From the NCBI GenBank assembly GCA_013003115.1, contig JABDLF010000018.1:1-52343 (forward strand): a stretch of 52,343 nt of DNA. The letters are read 5' to 3'. This document shows, in pieces, positions 1-7,530 of this stretch. Positions within the stretch are counted from its first letter, which is position 1, and every line of letters starts with the position of its first letter. Source of the stretch: Gammaproteobacteria bacterium (lineage in GTDB: Bacteria; Pseudomonadota; Gammaproteobacteria; Steroidobacterales; JABDLF01). The notes beneath the pieces are model-generated. The model was not told the DNA's origin. It was given only the letters and a program-made list of their open reading frames with translations, and did no database searches. The translations under genes were made by a program, and so were the position numbers.

Positions 1-982
1 TCACGGAATGGTCGTTGAACATCAGGTATTTGCCAACCAGGCCGCTTGAATTCGCCAGCCCGTCAGGGTGAGCAGCGCTTTCGGACATAAACAGCAGGCG
101 CGGAGTTTCCACCCCGTTGGCAGCAAGTATCACGGCTTTGGCTTTTTGTGATCGCTCTTGTCCCGTCTTGTCGTAATAAACCACCTCGGAAACCCTGCCA
201 CCAGAATTTGTAACGAGGCGCGCGACCGTGGAATCGGCACGAATCTCGCAGCGTCCGGTGGCTTCGGCTTCGGGGATCATGGTGACCAGCGTCGACGACT
301 TGGCGCCTACCTCGCAGCCGAACGCCAGGCAAAAGCCGCAGTGAATGCAGGCAGCGCGCCCGTTGTGCGGCGCCGATAATATCGCCTTGGGTGCCGGCTG
401 TGTTGTCAGGCCAATTTTTTTCGCGCCCTTGTCGAACAGCACCCCCGACGATTTTCTCGGCAGGGGCGGCATGGGATAGGGTCGCGATCGAGGCGGATCG
501 AACGGCCCCGGCGCCCCGGACACCCCTATTTCCCAGTCGACCCTCGTGTAATACGGCTCCATTTCTTCATAGGTAACCGGCCAGTCGGCGAAACCGGTGC
601 CGGGAATATCGCCCAGCAGGCTGTGCTCCTTAAAATCAACAGGCCGCAGGCGCCAGAAGTTACCGGAATAGTGCGTGCTGGAGCCGCCCACCGAGCGTGC
701 GTAAAGCGCAGCCGGCGGGTTGAGCTGCACGCTTGCCGTTTCTGAATCACTGTGCCTGAACGTCTGCGGATCTGATGCGCCGCCACCGAGTTCGTTTTGA
801 ATAAAAACGCCAACTTCGTCATGCTTGAAGTCCGCCGACCTGCGATAGGGTCCCTGCTCCAGCACCACGATATTAAAGCCGGCAACAGCAAGCTCGCGTG
901 CCAGCACTCCGCCGGCCGCGCCAGACCCGACAATCACGAAATCGACTTCGTCCCTTTGCGAGAACATCGCGGGCTCATTCAT
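1..982 (-). CDS. GMC-family flavoprotein dehydrogenase, large subunit (3' part missing)
   Basis: The frame is open from an ATG at 982 down to the window edge (about 327 residues), so the C-terminus is outside. An FAD dinucleotide-binding motif (VIVGSGAAGG, about residues 14-23) ends in an acidic strand (VVLEQG), followed by the GMC-type segment SVGGSSTHYSGNFWR. A Cys-rich stretch (CIHCGFCLAFGC, about residues 205-216) is typical of membrane-bound sugar/alcohol dehydrogenases, some of which carry an iron-sulfur cluster there; that role is inferred. The start overlaps the stop of the upstream subunit-3 gene by 8 bp, indicating translational coupling. Family and pairing suggest periplasmic oxidation of an alcohol or sugar feeding the respiratory chain. 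The substrate cannot be read from the sequence. Confidence 0.9.
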   Translation of the reverse strand, partial: MNEPAMFSQRDEVDFVIVGSGAAGGVLARELAVAGFNIVVLEQGPYRRSADFKHDEVGVFIQNELGGGASDPQTFRHSDSETASVQLNPPAALYARSVGGSSTHYSGNFWRLRPVDFKEHSLLGDIPGTGFADWPVTYEEMEPYYTRVDWEIGVSGAPGPFDPPRSRPYPMPPLPRKSSGVLFDKGAKKIGLTTQPAPKAILSAPHNGRAACIHCGFCLAFGCEVGAKSSTLVTMIPEAEATGRCEIRADSTVARLVTNSGGRVSEVVYYDKTGQERSQKAKAVILAANGVETPRLLFMSESAAHPDGLANSSGLVGKYLMFNDHSV

Positions 983-1535
983 TGGCGTTGCCCTCGCGTT
1001 CATCGTAGTAGCCGAACGGCGCCTGCCAGGCATGCCTATGATCAAAATCAATGAGATTCCAGCCGGCATGGTCGCGGTTACCGCCGCGTGACGGCATACA
1101 AAACATGCCAACAACTGTCAGAAAACGCATAGTCGAAAAAAATTGTTCCTGCTCGATCTTCCTGAGCGCCGAGATCTGTTCGTCGGATGACAACGATGCG
1201 AACTTTCCGCCGTTTGCCGCCAGCAGGTCTTGCAAACCGCCGCGCAGAAATCCCGCCGCCCCCGCCATAAAGTCGCCAAGCGCCGCATCGATGAAGTAGA
1301 TCACGCCCGCCTCCTCAGCGCCCGGCGTATCCGTTGCCGGGATAATCTGGGCCGCAATTGCCGACAGCTCATTTGCTTCGTGGGCAGACAGCGTCTTGAA
1401 TGGAGCGCCCGCATCCTTCGCCGAGCAGGCTGCCTGCCCAAGGGACAGGAGCAACGGCATGTGCGCTGCCATCCACGAGCTGCCAGCAACGCCACCAAAC
1501 CCTTTCAAAAACGACCTTCGCGAGACTGAATTCAT
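975..1535 (-). CDS. Gluconate 2-dehydrogenase subunit 3-like protein with Tat signal
   Basis: A 186-residue protein. The N-terminus has a twin-arginine signal (SRRSFLKGF, residues 5-13) followed by a hydrophobic stretch, so it should be exported folded. The body (TLSAHEANELSAIAAQIIP, DTPGAEEAGVIYFID) matches the gluconate 2-dehydrogenase subunit 3 family, the small partner that helps export and mature GMC-type flavoprotein subunits. It precedes and overlaps the GMC gene, the usual order for this pair. The C-terminal HAGWNLIDFDHRHAWQAPFG segment is also characteristic. The substrate of the complex is unknown. Confidence 0.88.
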   Translation of the reverse strand: MNSVSRRSFLKGFGGVAGSSWMAAHMPLLLSLGQAACSAKDAGAPFKTLSAHEANELSAIAAQIIPATDTPGAEEAGVIYFIDAALGDFMAGAAGFLRGGLQDLLAANGGKFASLSSDEQISALRKIEQEQFFSTMRFLTVVGMFCMPSRGGNRDHAGWNLIDFDHRHAWQAPFGYYDEREGNANE

Positions 1536-1685
1536 GGGGTACTCCCTGCGTCGGTGGCGCGAGTGATGGGCATCACAATCTACCAGATTTCAGGTATTTC
1601 CTTATGTTTACCGGCGAAATGCCGATATAGGATTGAGTGCATCTCTTTTCCCTTTTTGGCCGCTGAGCCGTTCAAAGGATAGACC

Positions 1686-2921
1686 ATGATTGGCAGCAAC
1701 ATGCAACGCGAGTATTTCCCGAAGGGTACCAAGGTCTTCAGAGAAGGCGAGCCGGGCACTTACGCATACCTGATCGAAAACGGGAAAATCGAGATTTCAG
1801 CGGCCACCAAGGGGGCCAGAATCGAGATAAATGTCCTGGGACCCGGGGACCTGTTCGGCGAAATGGCGCTGATCGACAATCACTCGCGCTCGGCCACGGC
1901 CACGGCGCTTGAAGACACGCGGGTCATTCCGTTGGAAAAATCGGCGCTCGAATCCAAAATCTCCAAGTCGGATCCAGTGCTACATTTACTGCTTCGTGTC
2001 GTGCTGGAGAGATTCAGATGGGCGCTGCGCCGCGTATTGGATCGTGAGCGTTTGTTGAGCACCGGCGCGCTGGGCAGCAGCGAGCAGGACAAACTATACG
2101 AGGAAGCCAAAGAACAGGCGGTAAACCAGCTGCGGCTTGAGCAAGACCTGCATGAAGCCATTGAAAAGCAGCAGTTTCAGGTTCACTACCAGCCCATCGT
2201 TGAAACCATGACCGGCGCAGTGGTCGGATACGAGGCGCTGACCCGCTGGATCCATCCAAAGCACGGTTATGTTTCGCCCGCAGAGTTTATCGAAGCTGCC
2301 GAAGACTCGGGCCTGATCATCCCGCTGGGTCTGTGGATTCTCGAAAGAGCCTGTGAGGATCTGAAACGCTTTCAGAAAGCAGTAAACGAATCTGGCAAAG
2401 ATGATGATCGTCAGTTATTCATGAGCGTGAACGTCTCGCCCCGGCAGCTGCAGCAGCTGACGTCGGACGGCACCTTTGTACGCATCATCAACGAAACAGG
2501 CGTCGATCCCTCGAACCTGAAGCTGGAGCTTACCGAGGCGCTGCTGATTCAATCGCCGGAGGTCGCCGCGATTGCGCTGGCGAGACTGAAAGAGACGGGG
2601 GTCCAGCTTGCTATCGATGATTTCGGCACCGGTTATTCAAGCCTGAGCTATCTGCACAGGTTTCCGTTTGACGTGCTCAAGATCGACAGAGCTTTCATCA
2701 ATTCGATGGTTAAAGAAAAGAAAAGTAAGCAGATCGTTGTGGCTATCATGGGCCTGGCCCACGGACTTGGCCTGAAGGTCGTCGCCGAGGGTATCGAAGA
2801 CCAGAGCACCGTCGACATGGTCAAGGAATGGCGCTGCGAATTCATGCAAGGATACTATTTCGCCAAGCCCAGGCCAGCACCCGAGATTCTCGGTGGCCTG
2901 ATCAAGTCCTCTGCCGCCTGA
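1686..2921 (+). CDS. Cyclic nucleotide-binding domain fused to EAL c-di-GMP phosphodiesterase
   Basis: A 411-residue soluble protein. Residues about 8-115 form a cNMP-binding domain with a phosphate-binding cassette (FGEMALIDNHSRSATA) that keeps the Glu and Arg used for cAMP/cGMP. A helical linker (about 105-155) leads to an EAL domain. Residues expected for c-di-GMP hydrolysis are present: E183 (EALTRW), N249 (NVSPRQL), E281 (LELTEA), DD311-312 (DDFGTGYSSL), K332 (KIDRAFI), E368 (VAEGIE) and Q388 (MQGYYFAKP). It should therefore be an active phosphodiesterase gated by a cyclic mononucleotide; the gating is inferred from architecture. The start is supported by AAAGGA about 6 bases upstream. 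No GGDEF domain is present and it appears monocistronic. Confidence 0.93.
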   Translation: MIGSNMQREYFPKGTKVFREGEPGTYAYLIENGKIEISAATKGARIEINVLGPGDLFGEMALIDNHSRSATATALEDTRVIPLEKSALESKISKSDPVLHLLLRVVLERFRWALRRVLDRERLLSTGALGSSEQDKLYEEAKEQAVNQLRLEQDLHEAIEKQQFQVHYQPIVETMTGAVVGYEALTRWIHPKHGYVSPAEFIEAAEDSGLIIPLGLWILERACEDLKRFQKAVNESGKDDDRQLFMSVNVSPRQLQQLTSDGTFVRIINETGVDPSNLKLELTEALLIQSPEVAAIALARLKETGVQLAIDDFGTGYSSLSYLHRFPFDVLKIDRAFINSMVKEKKSKQIVVAIMGLAHGLGLKVVAEGIEDQSTVDMVKEWRCEFMQGYYFAKPRPAPEILGGLIKSSAA

Positions 2922-2928
2922 GCCACTA

Positions 2929-2947
2929 AGGCAATCCTGAATTGCCT
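2929..2947 (+). terminator. Hairpin after the EAL gene
   Basis: AGGCAAT and ATTGCCT form a perfect 7-bp stem around a 5-base loop, starting 8 bases after the stop codon. No U-run follows, so it is a weak intrinsic terminator at best. Confidence 0.35.
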
Positions 2948-3074
2948 GCACCCTGTAACGCCATGGTATTTCTATGCAGTGCGGACCCGCTCTGCGTTAA
3001 TTACCTATAGTCAACTTCGTTGCGCCCGGCTATTGCTTAACTGACAAACACATTTAAGTGCCGCAGAGGCCGTC

Positions 3075-3440
3075 GTGGACAACATAAGTCGACAGCTGAT
3101 CGAAATGCTGACCTTCCCCCGATTGAAGGCCATAGAAGCATTGGACCTCGGGGTCTGCCCCCACGGCGGCGTTTTCCATGCCAGAGATCAGGGCTGCCAA
3201 ACGTGCATAGCCATGTTCGAATGCTCGTGGCTAAAATCACACGAGCCATTCGTTGACCTGGCCAGCCAATCCCGGCCGGAGCTCGTTGCATCCCTACGCC
3301 TGGCCATCGACTTCCTGGTCTCACAGAATCACAGGAAGAATTCCGCCATTAAGAGCTGCGTCTGCGAGTCCTGCCGCTGGATAGAAAATGCGAACCGGCT
3401 GATTCGCGAGGCAGAAGGCCGATCCGAAGTAGCGAAATAG
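3075..3440 (+). CDS. Small cysteine-rich protein of unknown function
   Basis: A 121-residue protein starting at GTG with AGAGG five bases upstream. I do not recognise the family. It has two Cys groups: C28-P-H, C41-x2-C44 and C50 in the first half, and C95-x-C97-x2-C100 near the C-terminus. This spacing would suit one or two zinc (or other metal) sites. No signal peptide or membrane segment is visible, so it is probably cytoplasmic. It follows the cNMP-EAL gene by 153 bases on the same strand, and no functional link can be shown. Coding is supported by an open frame of typical composition and a plausible ribosome-binding site. Confidence 0.7.
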   Translation: MDNISRQLIEMLTFPRLKAIEALDLGVCPHGGVFHARDQGCQTCIAMFECSWLKSHEPFVDLASQSRPELVASLRLAIDFLVSQNHRKNSAIKSCVCESCRWIENANRLIREAEGRSEVAK

Positions 3441-3484
3441 GGACTGGCGGGCGCCTGACAAGATACCCTGGGCGTTAAAGGCAC

Positions 3485-5302
3485 TTAGCGACGGGCTTTT
3501 GATCTATCGCCTTCGCGCTTCTCCTCGCGCTTTTCCTCGCGCGAATCCTGCTCAAACAGGGCCTGTAGCTCAGCGGCCGCGTCCTTCGATGCCTTAATCA
3601 GGCTCGCCTCATCCGTGAAAATTTCCTGCTGATACTTCAACAGCTTTTTGTCATGGTCCTGGAAACGTCGTACCGCCTTTTTCGCTGATTCCAGATCTGA
3701 CCCCATGGCTTGCAGCACTTCTCGCGTCATTAGCAGGCTGGACAGGTAGGTTTCCCGAATAACAGGAGCAATGCCCAACTCCATGAGTTGCAGCGCGTGC
3801 TGACGATTCCGCGCGCGGGCGATAATTTTGAGCTGCGGGAAGTTGCGCTTGATCGTTGCTGCTGTTGCCACGGACGCGTCGATGTCATCGATGGCGAGCA
3901 CAAAGACCTTGGCCTCCGCGGCCCCCGCGGCCCGCAGCAGATCAAGCCGTGACGCGTCACCATAGAAAACCTTGTTGCCGAACTTGCGCACAAAATCGAC
4001 CTGTTCCGGGCTTTTGTCCAGGGCAGTGAAGTTGATGTTCTTGACCCGCAGTACACGCCCGACGATCTGGCCGAAACGGCCAAAGCCGGCAATAATTACA
4101 GGGTTGCCCTCGCTTTCCATGCTGTCAAAGTCACTGAAAGCTGGCGCGCTTCCACGCGCCCTGAGCCTCTCGTCTGCGGCAAACAACAGCGGCGTGAGCG
4201 CCATGGATAAAGTCACCACCAGGATAAGCAGATCGGCCAGCGGCTTGGCCATCACCTGCTCTGCAACAGCGACCGAAAAAATTACAAATGCAAACTCGCC
4301 GCCCTGCCCGATGGTCACCGCGAGGGAGCGAGCAGAAACGACATCCAGGCCAAAGGCTCTGCCCACCCCGAAAAGCACGCCGCCTTTTAAAGCCAGCAAC
4401 CCGAAAGTCAGCCCGAGCACAAGAATCGGCCGGCTCAGAATGAGGCCAAGGTCAACCGACATGCCCACGGCAATAAAGAACAGGCCGAGCAACAGATCCT
4501 TAAAGGGCGCGATATTGGCCTCGAGTTCATGCCGGTACTCGGAGTCAGCGAGCAGGACGCCGGCCAGAAACGCGCCCAGCGCCATGGACAGGCCCACGGC
4601 ATACATGAGCAGCGCCGTGCCAACCACTACGGCGAGCGCTGCGGCCGTGGAGATCTCGGGACTGTTAACCGAGGCGGCGTACCTGAAAATGGGTCGCAAC
4701 AGGTATCTGCCGCCGATAATGACCAGCGCGATCACCAGCAGGGCTTTGGCGACCGGCCACAAGAAGCTTTCGCTACCGCCGGCAGCGCTGGCCGGAGCCA
4801 GCAAAGGCACGACGGCCAGCAGCGGAATAACCGCGATATCCTGGAACAGCAGGACACCGAATGCGGAGCGGCCGTGCAGCGCCAGCAGCTGGTTCTTTTC
4901 AGCCAGAATTTGCAGCCCGAAAGCCGTCGATGACAAAGCCAACCCGAGCCCGGCTACCACGGCGGCCGCAGTTGGCACGCCGGCCGCGATTGCCACAGCG
5001 CTCAACAACAGCCCGGTAACGGCAACCTGGCTGCCACCCAGGCCGAATACTGAGCGCCGCATCAGCTTTAATCGTGACGGCTGCAATTCGAGGCCGATAA
5101 CGAACAGCAGCAGCACGACGCCGAACTCCGCCGCGTGCAAGATTGCGTCTACATCTGTTACCAGGCGAAGACCCCACGGCCCGATCACAAGGCCCGCGGT
5201 AAGATAGCCCAGCACCGAACCAAGACCAACGCGTTTGAACAGCGGCACCGCAATGACTGCGGCGACCATGAAAATCAGTCCCTGCGCGAGTATGTCGTTC
5301 AC
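3485..5302 (-). CDS. CPA2 monovalent cation:proton antiporter of the Kef type
   Basis: A 605-residue inner-membrane protein, close to E. coli KefB/KefC in length. About residues 1-375 are a run of hydrophobic helices of the Na+/H+ exchanger fold, including GLELQPSRLKLMR and TIGQGGEFAFVI. Residues about 400-520 are a cytosolic TrkA-N/RCK domain with a Rossmann motif (VIIAGFGRFGQIVG) and an acidic strand end (TALDKSPEQV). The C-terminal tail is strongly charged (SREEKREEKREGDRSKARR). It starts at GTG 9 bases after the stop of a glutathione transferase gene, so the two are probably cotranscribed. Kef systems are gated by glutathione and its adducts, which makes the pairing sensible, though gating here is inference. 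KefB versus KefC (or YbaL) cannot be settled by eye. Confidence 0.92.
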   Translation of the reverse strand: MNDILAQGLIFMVAAVIAVPLFKRVGLGSVLGYLTAGLVIGPWGLRLVTDVDAILHAAEFGVVLLLFVIGLELQPSRLKLMRRSVFGLGGSQVAVTGLLLSAVAIAAGVPTAAAVVAGLGLALSSTAFGLQILAEKNQLLALHGRSAFGVLLFQDIAVIPLLAVVPLLAPASAAGGSESFLWPVAKALLVIALVIIGGRYLLRPIFRYAASVNSPEISTAAALAVVVGTALLMYAVGLSMALGAFLAGVLLADSEYRHELEANIAPFKDLLLGLFFIAVGMSVDLGLILSRPILVLGLTFGLLALKGGVLFGVGRAFGLDVVSARSLAVTIGQGGEFAFVIFSVAVAEQVMAKPLADLLILVVTLSMALTPLLFAADERLRARGSAPAFSDFDSMESEGNPVIIAGFGRFGQIVGRVLRVKNINFTALDKSPEQVDFVRKFGNKVFYGDASRLDLLRAAGAAEAKVFVLAIDDIDASVATAATIKRNFPQLKIIARARNRQHALQLMELGIAPVIRETYLSSLLMTREVLQAMGSDLESAKKAVRRFQDHDKKLLKYQQEIFTDEASLIKASKDAAAELQALFEQDSREEKREEKREGDRSKARR

Positions 5303-5311
5303 GTCGTGAAC

Positions 5312-5980
5312 TCAGGCATAGGCGTACGGGCCGCCCCTTTCAAGCGCCCGCTTATAGGCCGGCAGCGCGTGGACGCGCTTTAAGAACCGCGCAATGTTCT
5401 TGCGGTTTTCCATTTCCGGCACCCTTGTCGCAGCGGCTTCAAGCGGGAAACTCATCTGGATGTCGGCAGCCGACATCTTCTCTCCGGCGAACCAACGGCT
5501 CTTGCCAAGCTCAGCCTCGATGAATTTTATGTTCTGAGCAATCCGCGGGCTCACAAATTTTGCCTTGACCCCCTTGGCGATCAGGCCTGCAACCGGACGG
5601 ATGGGCAATGGCATAGGCGGCTTGCTCAGCTGGTCGAAAATGAGCTTCATCAGCAGCAGCGGCATCAGCGAGCCTTCAGCGTAGTGCATCCAGTACCGGT
5701 ATTTGACGAGGTCGGATTTTTCCTCGGGCTTGAGCTTGCCGGCTTCCGCATAGTTATCAACGAGGTAATCCATGATGGCTCCGGACTCAGCGACGGTTAA
5801 ATCGCCGTCCACAATGACCGGCGACTTGCCAAGAGGATGTACTTTGGTAAGGGATTTGGGCGCCAGCATGGTCTTCGGATCGCGCTTGTAAAGCTTGATC
5901 TCGTATTCGAGACCAAGCTCTTCGAGCAGCCAGAGAATGCGTTGAGAACGCGAGTTTTCGAGATGATGTACGGTTATCAT
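5312..5980 (-). CDS. Glutathione S-transferase family protein
   Basis: A 222-residue cytosolic protein. The thioredoxin-like N-terminal domain (residues 1-80) begins VHHLENSRSQRILWLLEELG and keeps the cis-Pro segment (HPLGKSPVIVDGD) and the glutathione gamma-glutamyl-binding ES pair (VAESGAIMDYL). An all-helical C-terminal domain follows. It probably conjugates or reduces electrophiles with glutathione; the substrate is unknown. It lies 9 bases upstream of the Kef antiporter in the same orientation, suggesting a joint response to electrophile stress. Confidence 0.9.
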   Translation of the reverse strand: MITVHHLENSRSQRILWLLEELGLEYEIKLYKRDPKTMLAPKSLTKVHPLGKSPVIVDGDLTVAESGAIMDYLVDNYAEAGKLKPEEKSDLVKYRYWMHYAEGSLMPLLLMKLIFDQLSKPPMPLPIRPVAGLIAKGVKAKFVSPRIAQNIKFIEAELGKSRWFAGEKMSAADIQMSFPLEAAATRVPEMENRKNIARFLKRVHALPAYKRALERGGPYAYA

Positions 5981-6050
5981 TTGAATTCTTCCATATGTGC
6001 CCGAACAGGGGCGTCGGTCTGGCGAGCATTGTGCCCGCTGACATTGAGGG

Positions 6051-6518
6051 ATGCCAACAGAAAATATGAGCTTTGCCGAAATTGTATTGCGCCTGGGCGT
6101 GACATTTGTTTCATGGCTTGTGATCTATATGCACATGATCATGCTGTTGGTGGTTGGCTACGCACAGTGCCCGGACACCAGTGCCTGGCGAGTGAGCCTC
6201 GTCTCTGCGGCCTTTGCCGGCGGTGCAGCGTTCGCGCTGCGCTACGGTCACGGCGTGCATGGATCGACGACCGCGTTTCGCTACTTCGCACTGCCGCTGA
6301 TAATTCTCATTCCACTGGCAGCCTGGAATTGCCTGCCCTACTTTGCCGGCACTACGCTCGGCGATGCCGGGCTTTGTGCGGTCCTGACGGGGATAAATGG
6401 CAGCGAGCGCATCAGTGACTGGGAGCGTGCCTGGGCCCCGGCGCAGGTTGTAGTGCTGGCGGTACTTGCCTTTAACGGGTGGCGGGCGTGGGCAGATAAA
6501 CCTCAGGCACGCGCGTAA
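6051..6518 (+). CDS. Small integral membrane protein of unknown function
   Basis: A 155-residue protein with about four hydrophobic segments (around residues 13-37, 48-62, 75-93 and 128-145). I do not recognise the family. An alternative start at 6066 would remove five residues; GAGGG lies directly before 6051 and 15 bases before 6066, so neither spacing is ideal. The 3' end overlaps the convergent cupin gene by 16 bp. It diverges from the glutathione transferase gene, leaving a 70-base shared upstream region. Confidence 0.65.
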   Translation: MPTENMSFAEIVLRLGVTFVSWLVIYMHMIMLLVVGYAQCPDTSAWRVSLVSAAFAGGAAFALRYGHGVHGSTTAFRYFALPLIILIPLAAWNCLPYFAGTTLGDAGLCAVLTGINGSERISDWERAWAPAQVVVLAVLAFNGWRAWADKPQARA

Positions 6519-6862
6519 CGATCGGCGCCCAGAAAATGCAGGGACACATAGGGCACATCGCCGACTACCCAGCTGTCGTGTGGCTCGGGCGGGATATAAA
6601 ACAGCTCGCCCGCGTGCATTTCCACCACTTTGCCACTGGCAAAGGCCGCCGTGGCCGTGCCCTCCAGCACCATGCCAACATGCTCAACCGTGCAGTACTG
6701 TTCACCGTGCTTTGCGCCCACATGCTTTGACCATTTCCAGCCTGGCTCATAAGTCGCACGACCTATGCTCATGCCACCCAGCTCAACGACTTCAAATCTT
6801 CCTTTCTCAAAAATCTGCGTTGAGTCCGGATTATCAAAATGCTTTAGGATGACTTCGATCAT
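6503..6862 (-). CDS. Small cupin-domain protein
   Basis: A 119-residue single-domain cupin. The fold is visible as RATYEPGWKWSKHVGAKHGE followed by VGMVLEGTATAAFASG and the second cupin motif GELFYIPPEPHDSWVVGD. His/Glu residues in motif 1 (KHVGAKHGE) and His in motif 2 (PHDSW) could bind a metal. The ATG at 6862 overlaps the stop of the DUF1579 gene by 4 bp (ATGA), so this start is preferred over a longer in-frame extension to 7132 that would lie inside that gene. Cytosolic; ligand and reaction unknown. Confidence 0.82.
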   Translation of the reverse strand: MIEVILKHFDNPDSTQIFEKGRFEVVELGGMSIGRATYEPGWKWSKHVGAKHGEQYCTVEHVGMVLEGTATAAFASGKVVEMHAGELFYIPPEPHDSWVVGDVPYVSLHFLGADRYARA

Positions 6863-7371
6863 GACTTGCGCGTGTAGCTGATCTCCATGGATTTGACTTC
6901 CTCGCCGCCCTCCACGGTAAAAAAACTTTCCATCAGATGATGGTCGTTGTCGTGCAGGGTAATGACCGAGCGTTTGTTCATGGGCTTGCCGTCGGCAGGG
7001 TTGGGAAAACGGCTCTTCATCGTCCAGATCTTGCCGGAGGCATCCACAGATCCGGTTTCCAGCTGCATCCAGGTGCTGGCATTGTCGATCCAGTATCCCT
7101 GGTACTTCTTCGAGGTACCGCTGTAGCCCCAAAAGCCGATGCCCTCGAAGGGCTGGTAGGGACCATCTACGGGATCACCGGTAAAGGCCTGGCGAAGGTA
7201 GCGGCCGCCCAGTACCCAATCATTGACCATTGTACCGGTGCTGGTCATGGGCTCGCCCGGGCCCATCCACAGCTTGACCACCGTGCTGAACGTGCCCTCA
7301 AAGGGATTCAGCTTGTCATGCTCCGAAGTGCGAGGGCCCATTTGCTGGATTTGTTCCGGTTGCTCGGTCAT
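6859..7371 (-). CDS. DUF1579 family protein
   Basis: A 170-residue soluble protein that fits DUF1579: an N-terminal HDKLNPFEGTFSTVVKLW segment, then the characteristic NDWVLGGRYLRQAFTG and FEGIGFWGYSGTSKKYQGYW blocks, and a C-terminal strand-rich part. The family is predicted to be a lipocalin-like beta-barrel of unknown function. It is translationally coupled to the downstream cupin gene, forming a two-gene unit. No signal peptide is seen. Confidence 0.85.
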   Translation of the reverse strand: MTEQPEQIQQMGPRTSEHDKLNPFEGTFSTVVKLWMGPGEPMTSTGTMVNDWVLGGRYLRQAFTGDPVDGPYQPFEGIGFWGYSGTSKKYQGYWIDNASTWMQLETGSVDASGKIWTMKSRFPNPADGKPMNKRSVITLHDNDHHLMESFFTVEGGEEVKSMEISYTRKS

Positions 7372-7510
7372 GCGTTCACTCCCGAATGCGAATGGTGTTT
7401 AGAAGTGTAGCCAATTTTTGCAATCACCGGACCTGGTCGAGCCCGGCATGGCGCCGCTGCTAAAAACCTTTTGCTACATCAATCACGGCTTGCCGACCGT
7501 CCGTCAAACT

Positions 7511-7530
7511 AACCGGAGCCTGTGCCGGTT
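7511..7530 (-). terminator. Hairpin directly after the malic enzyme stop
   Basis: Reading the minus strand, AACCGG and CCGGTT form a 6-bp stem with an 8-base loop immediately at the stop codon, followed by TAGTTTG. The T content is modest, so this is a possible weak terminator only. Confidence 0.35.

Noticed and set aside
3972-5207. Plus-strand open frame opposite the Kef antiporter
   Set aside because: Ser/Thr/Pro-rich shadow of a membrane protein gene without any signature.
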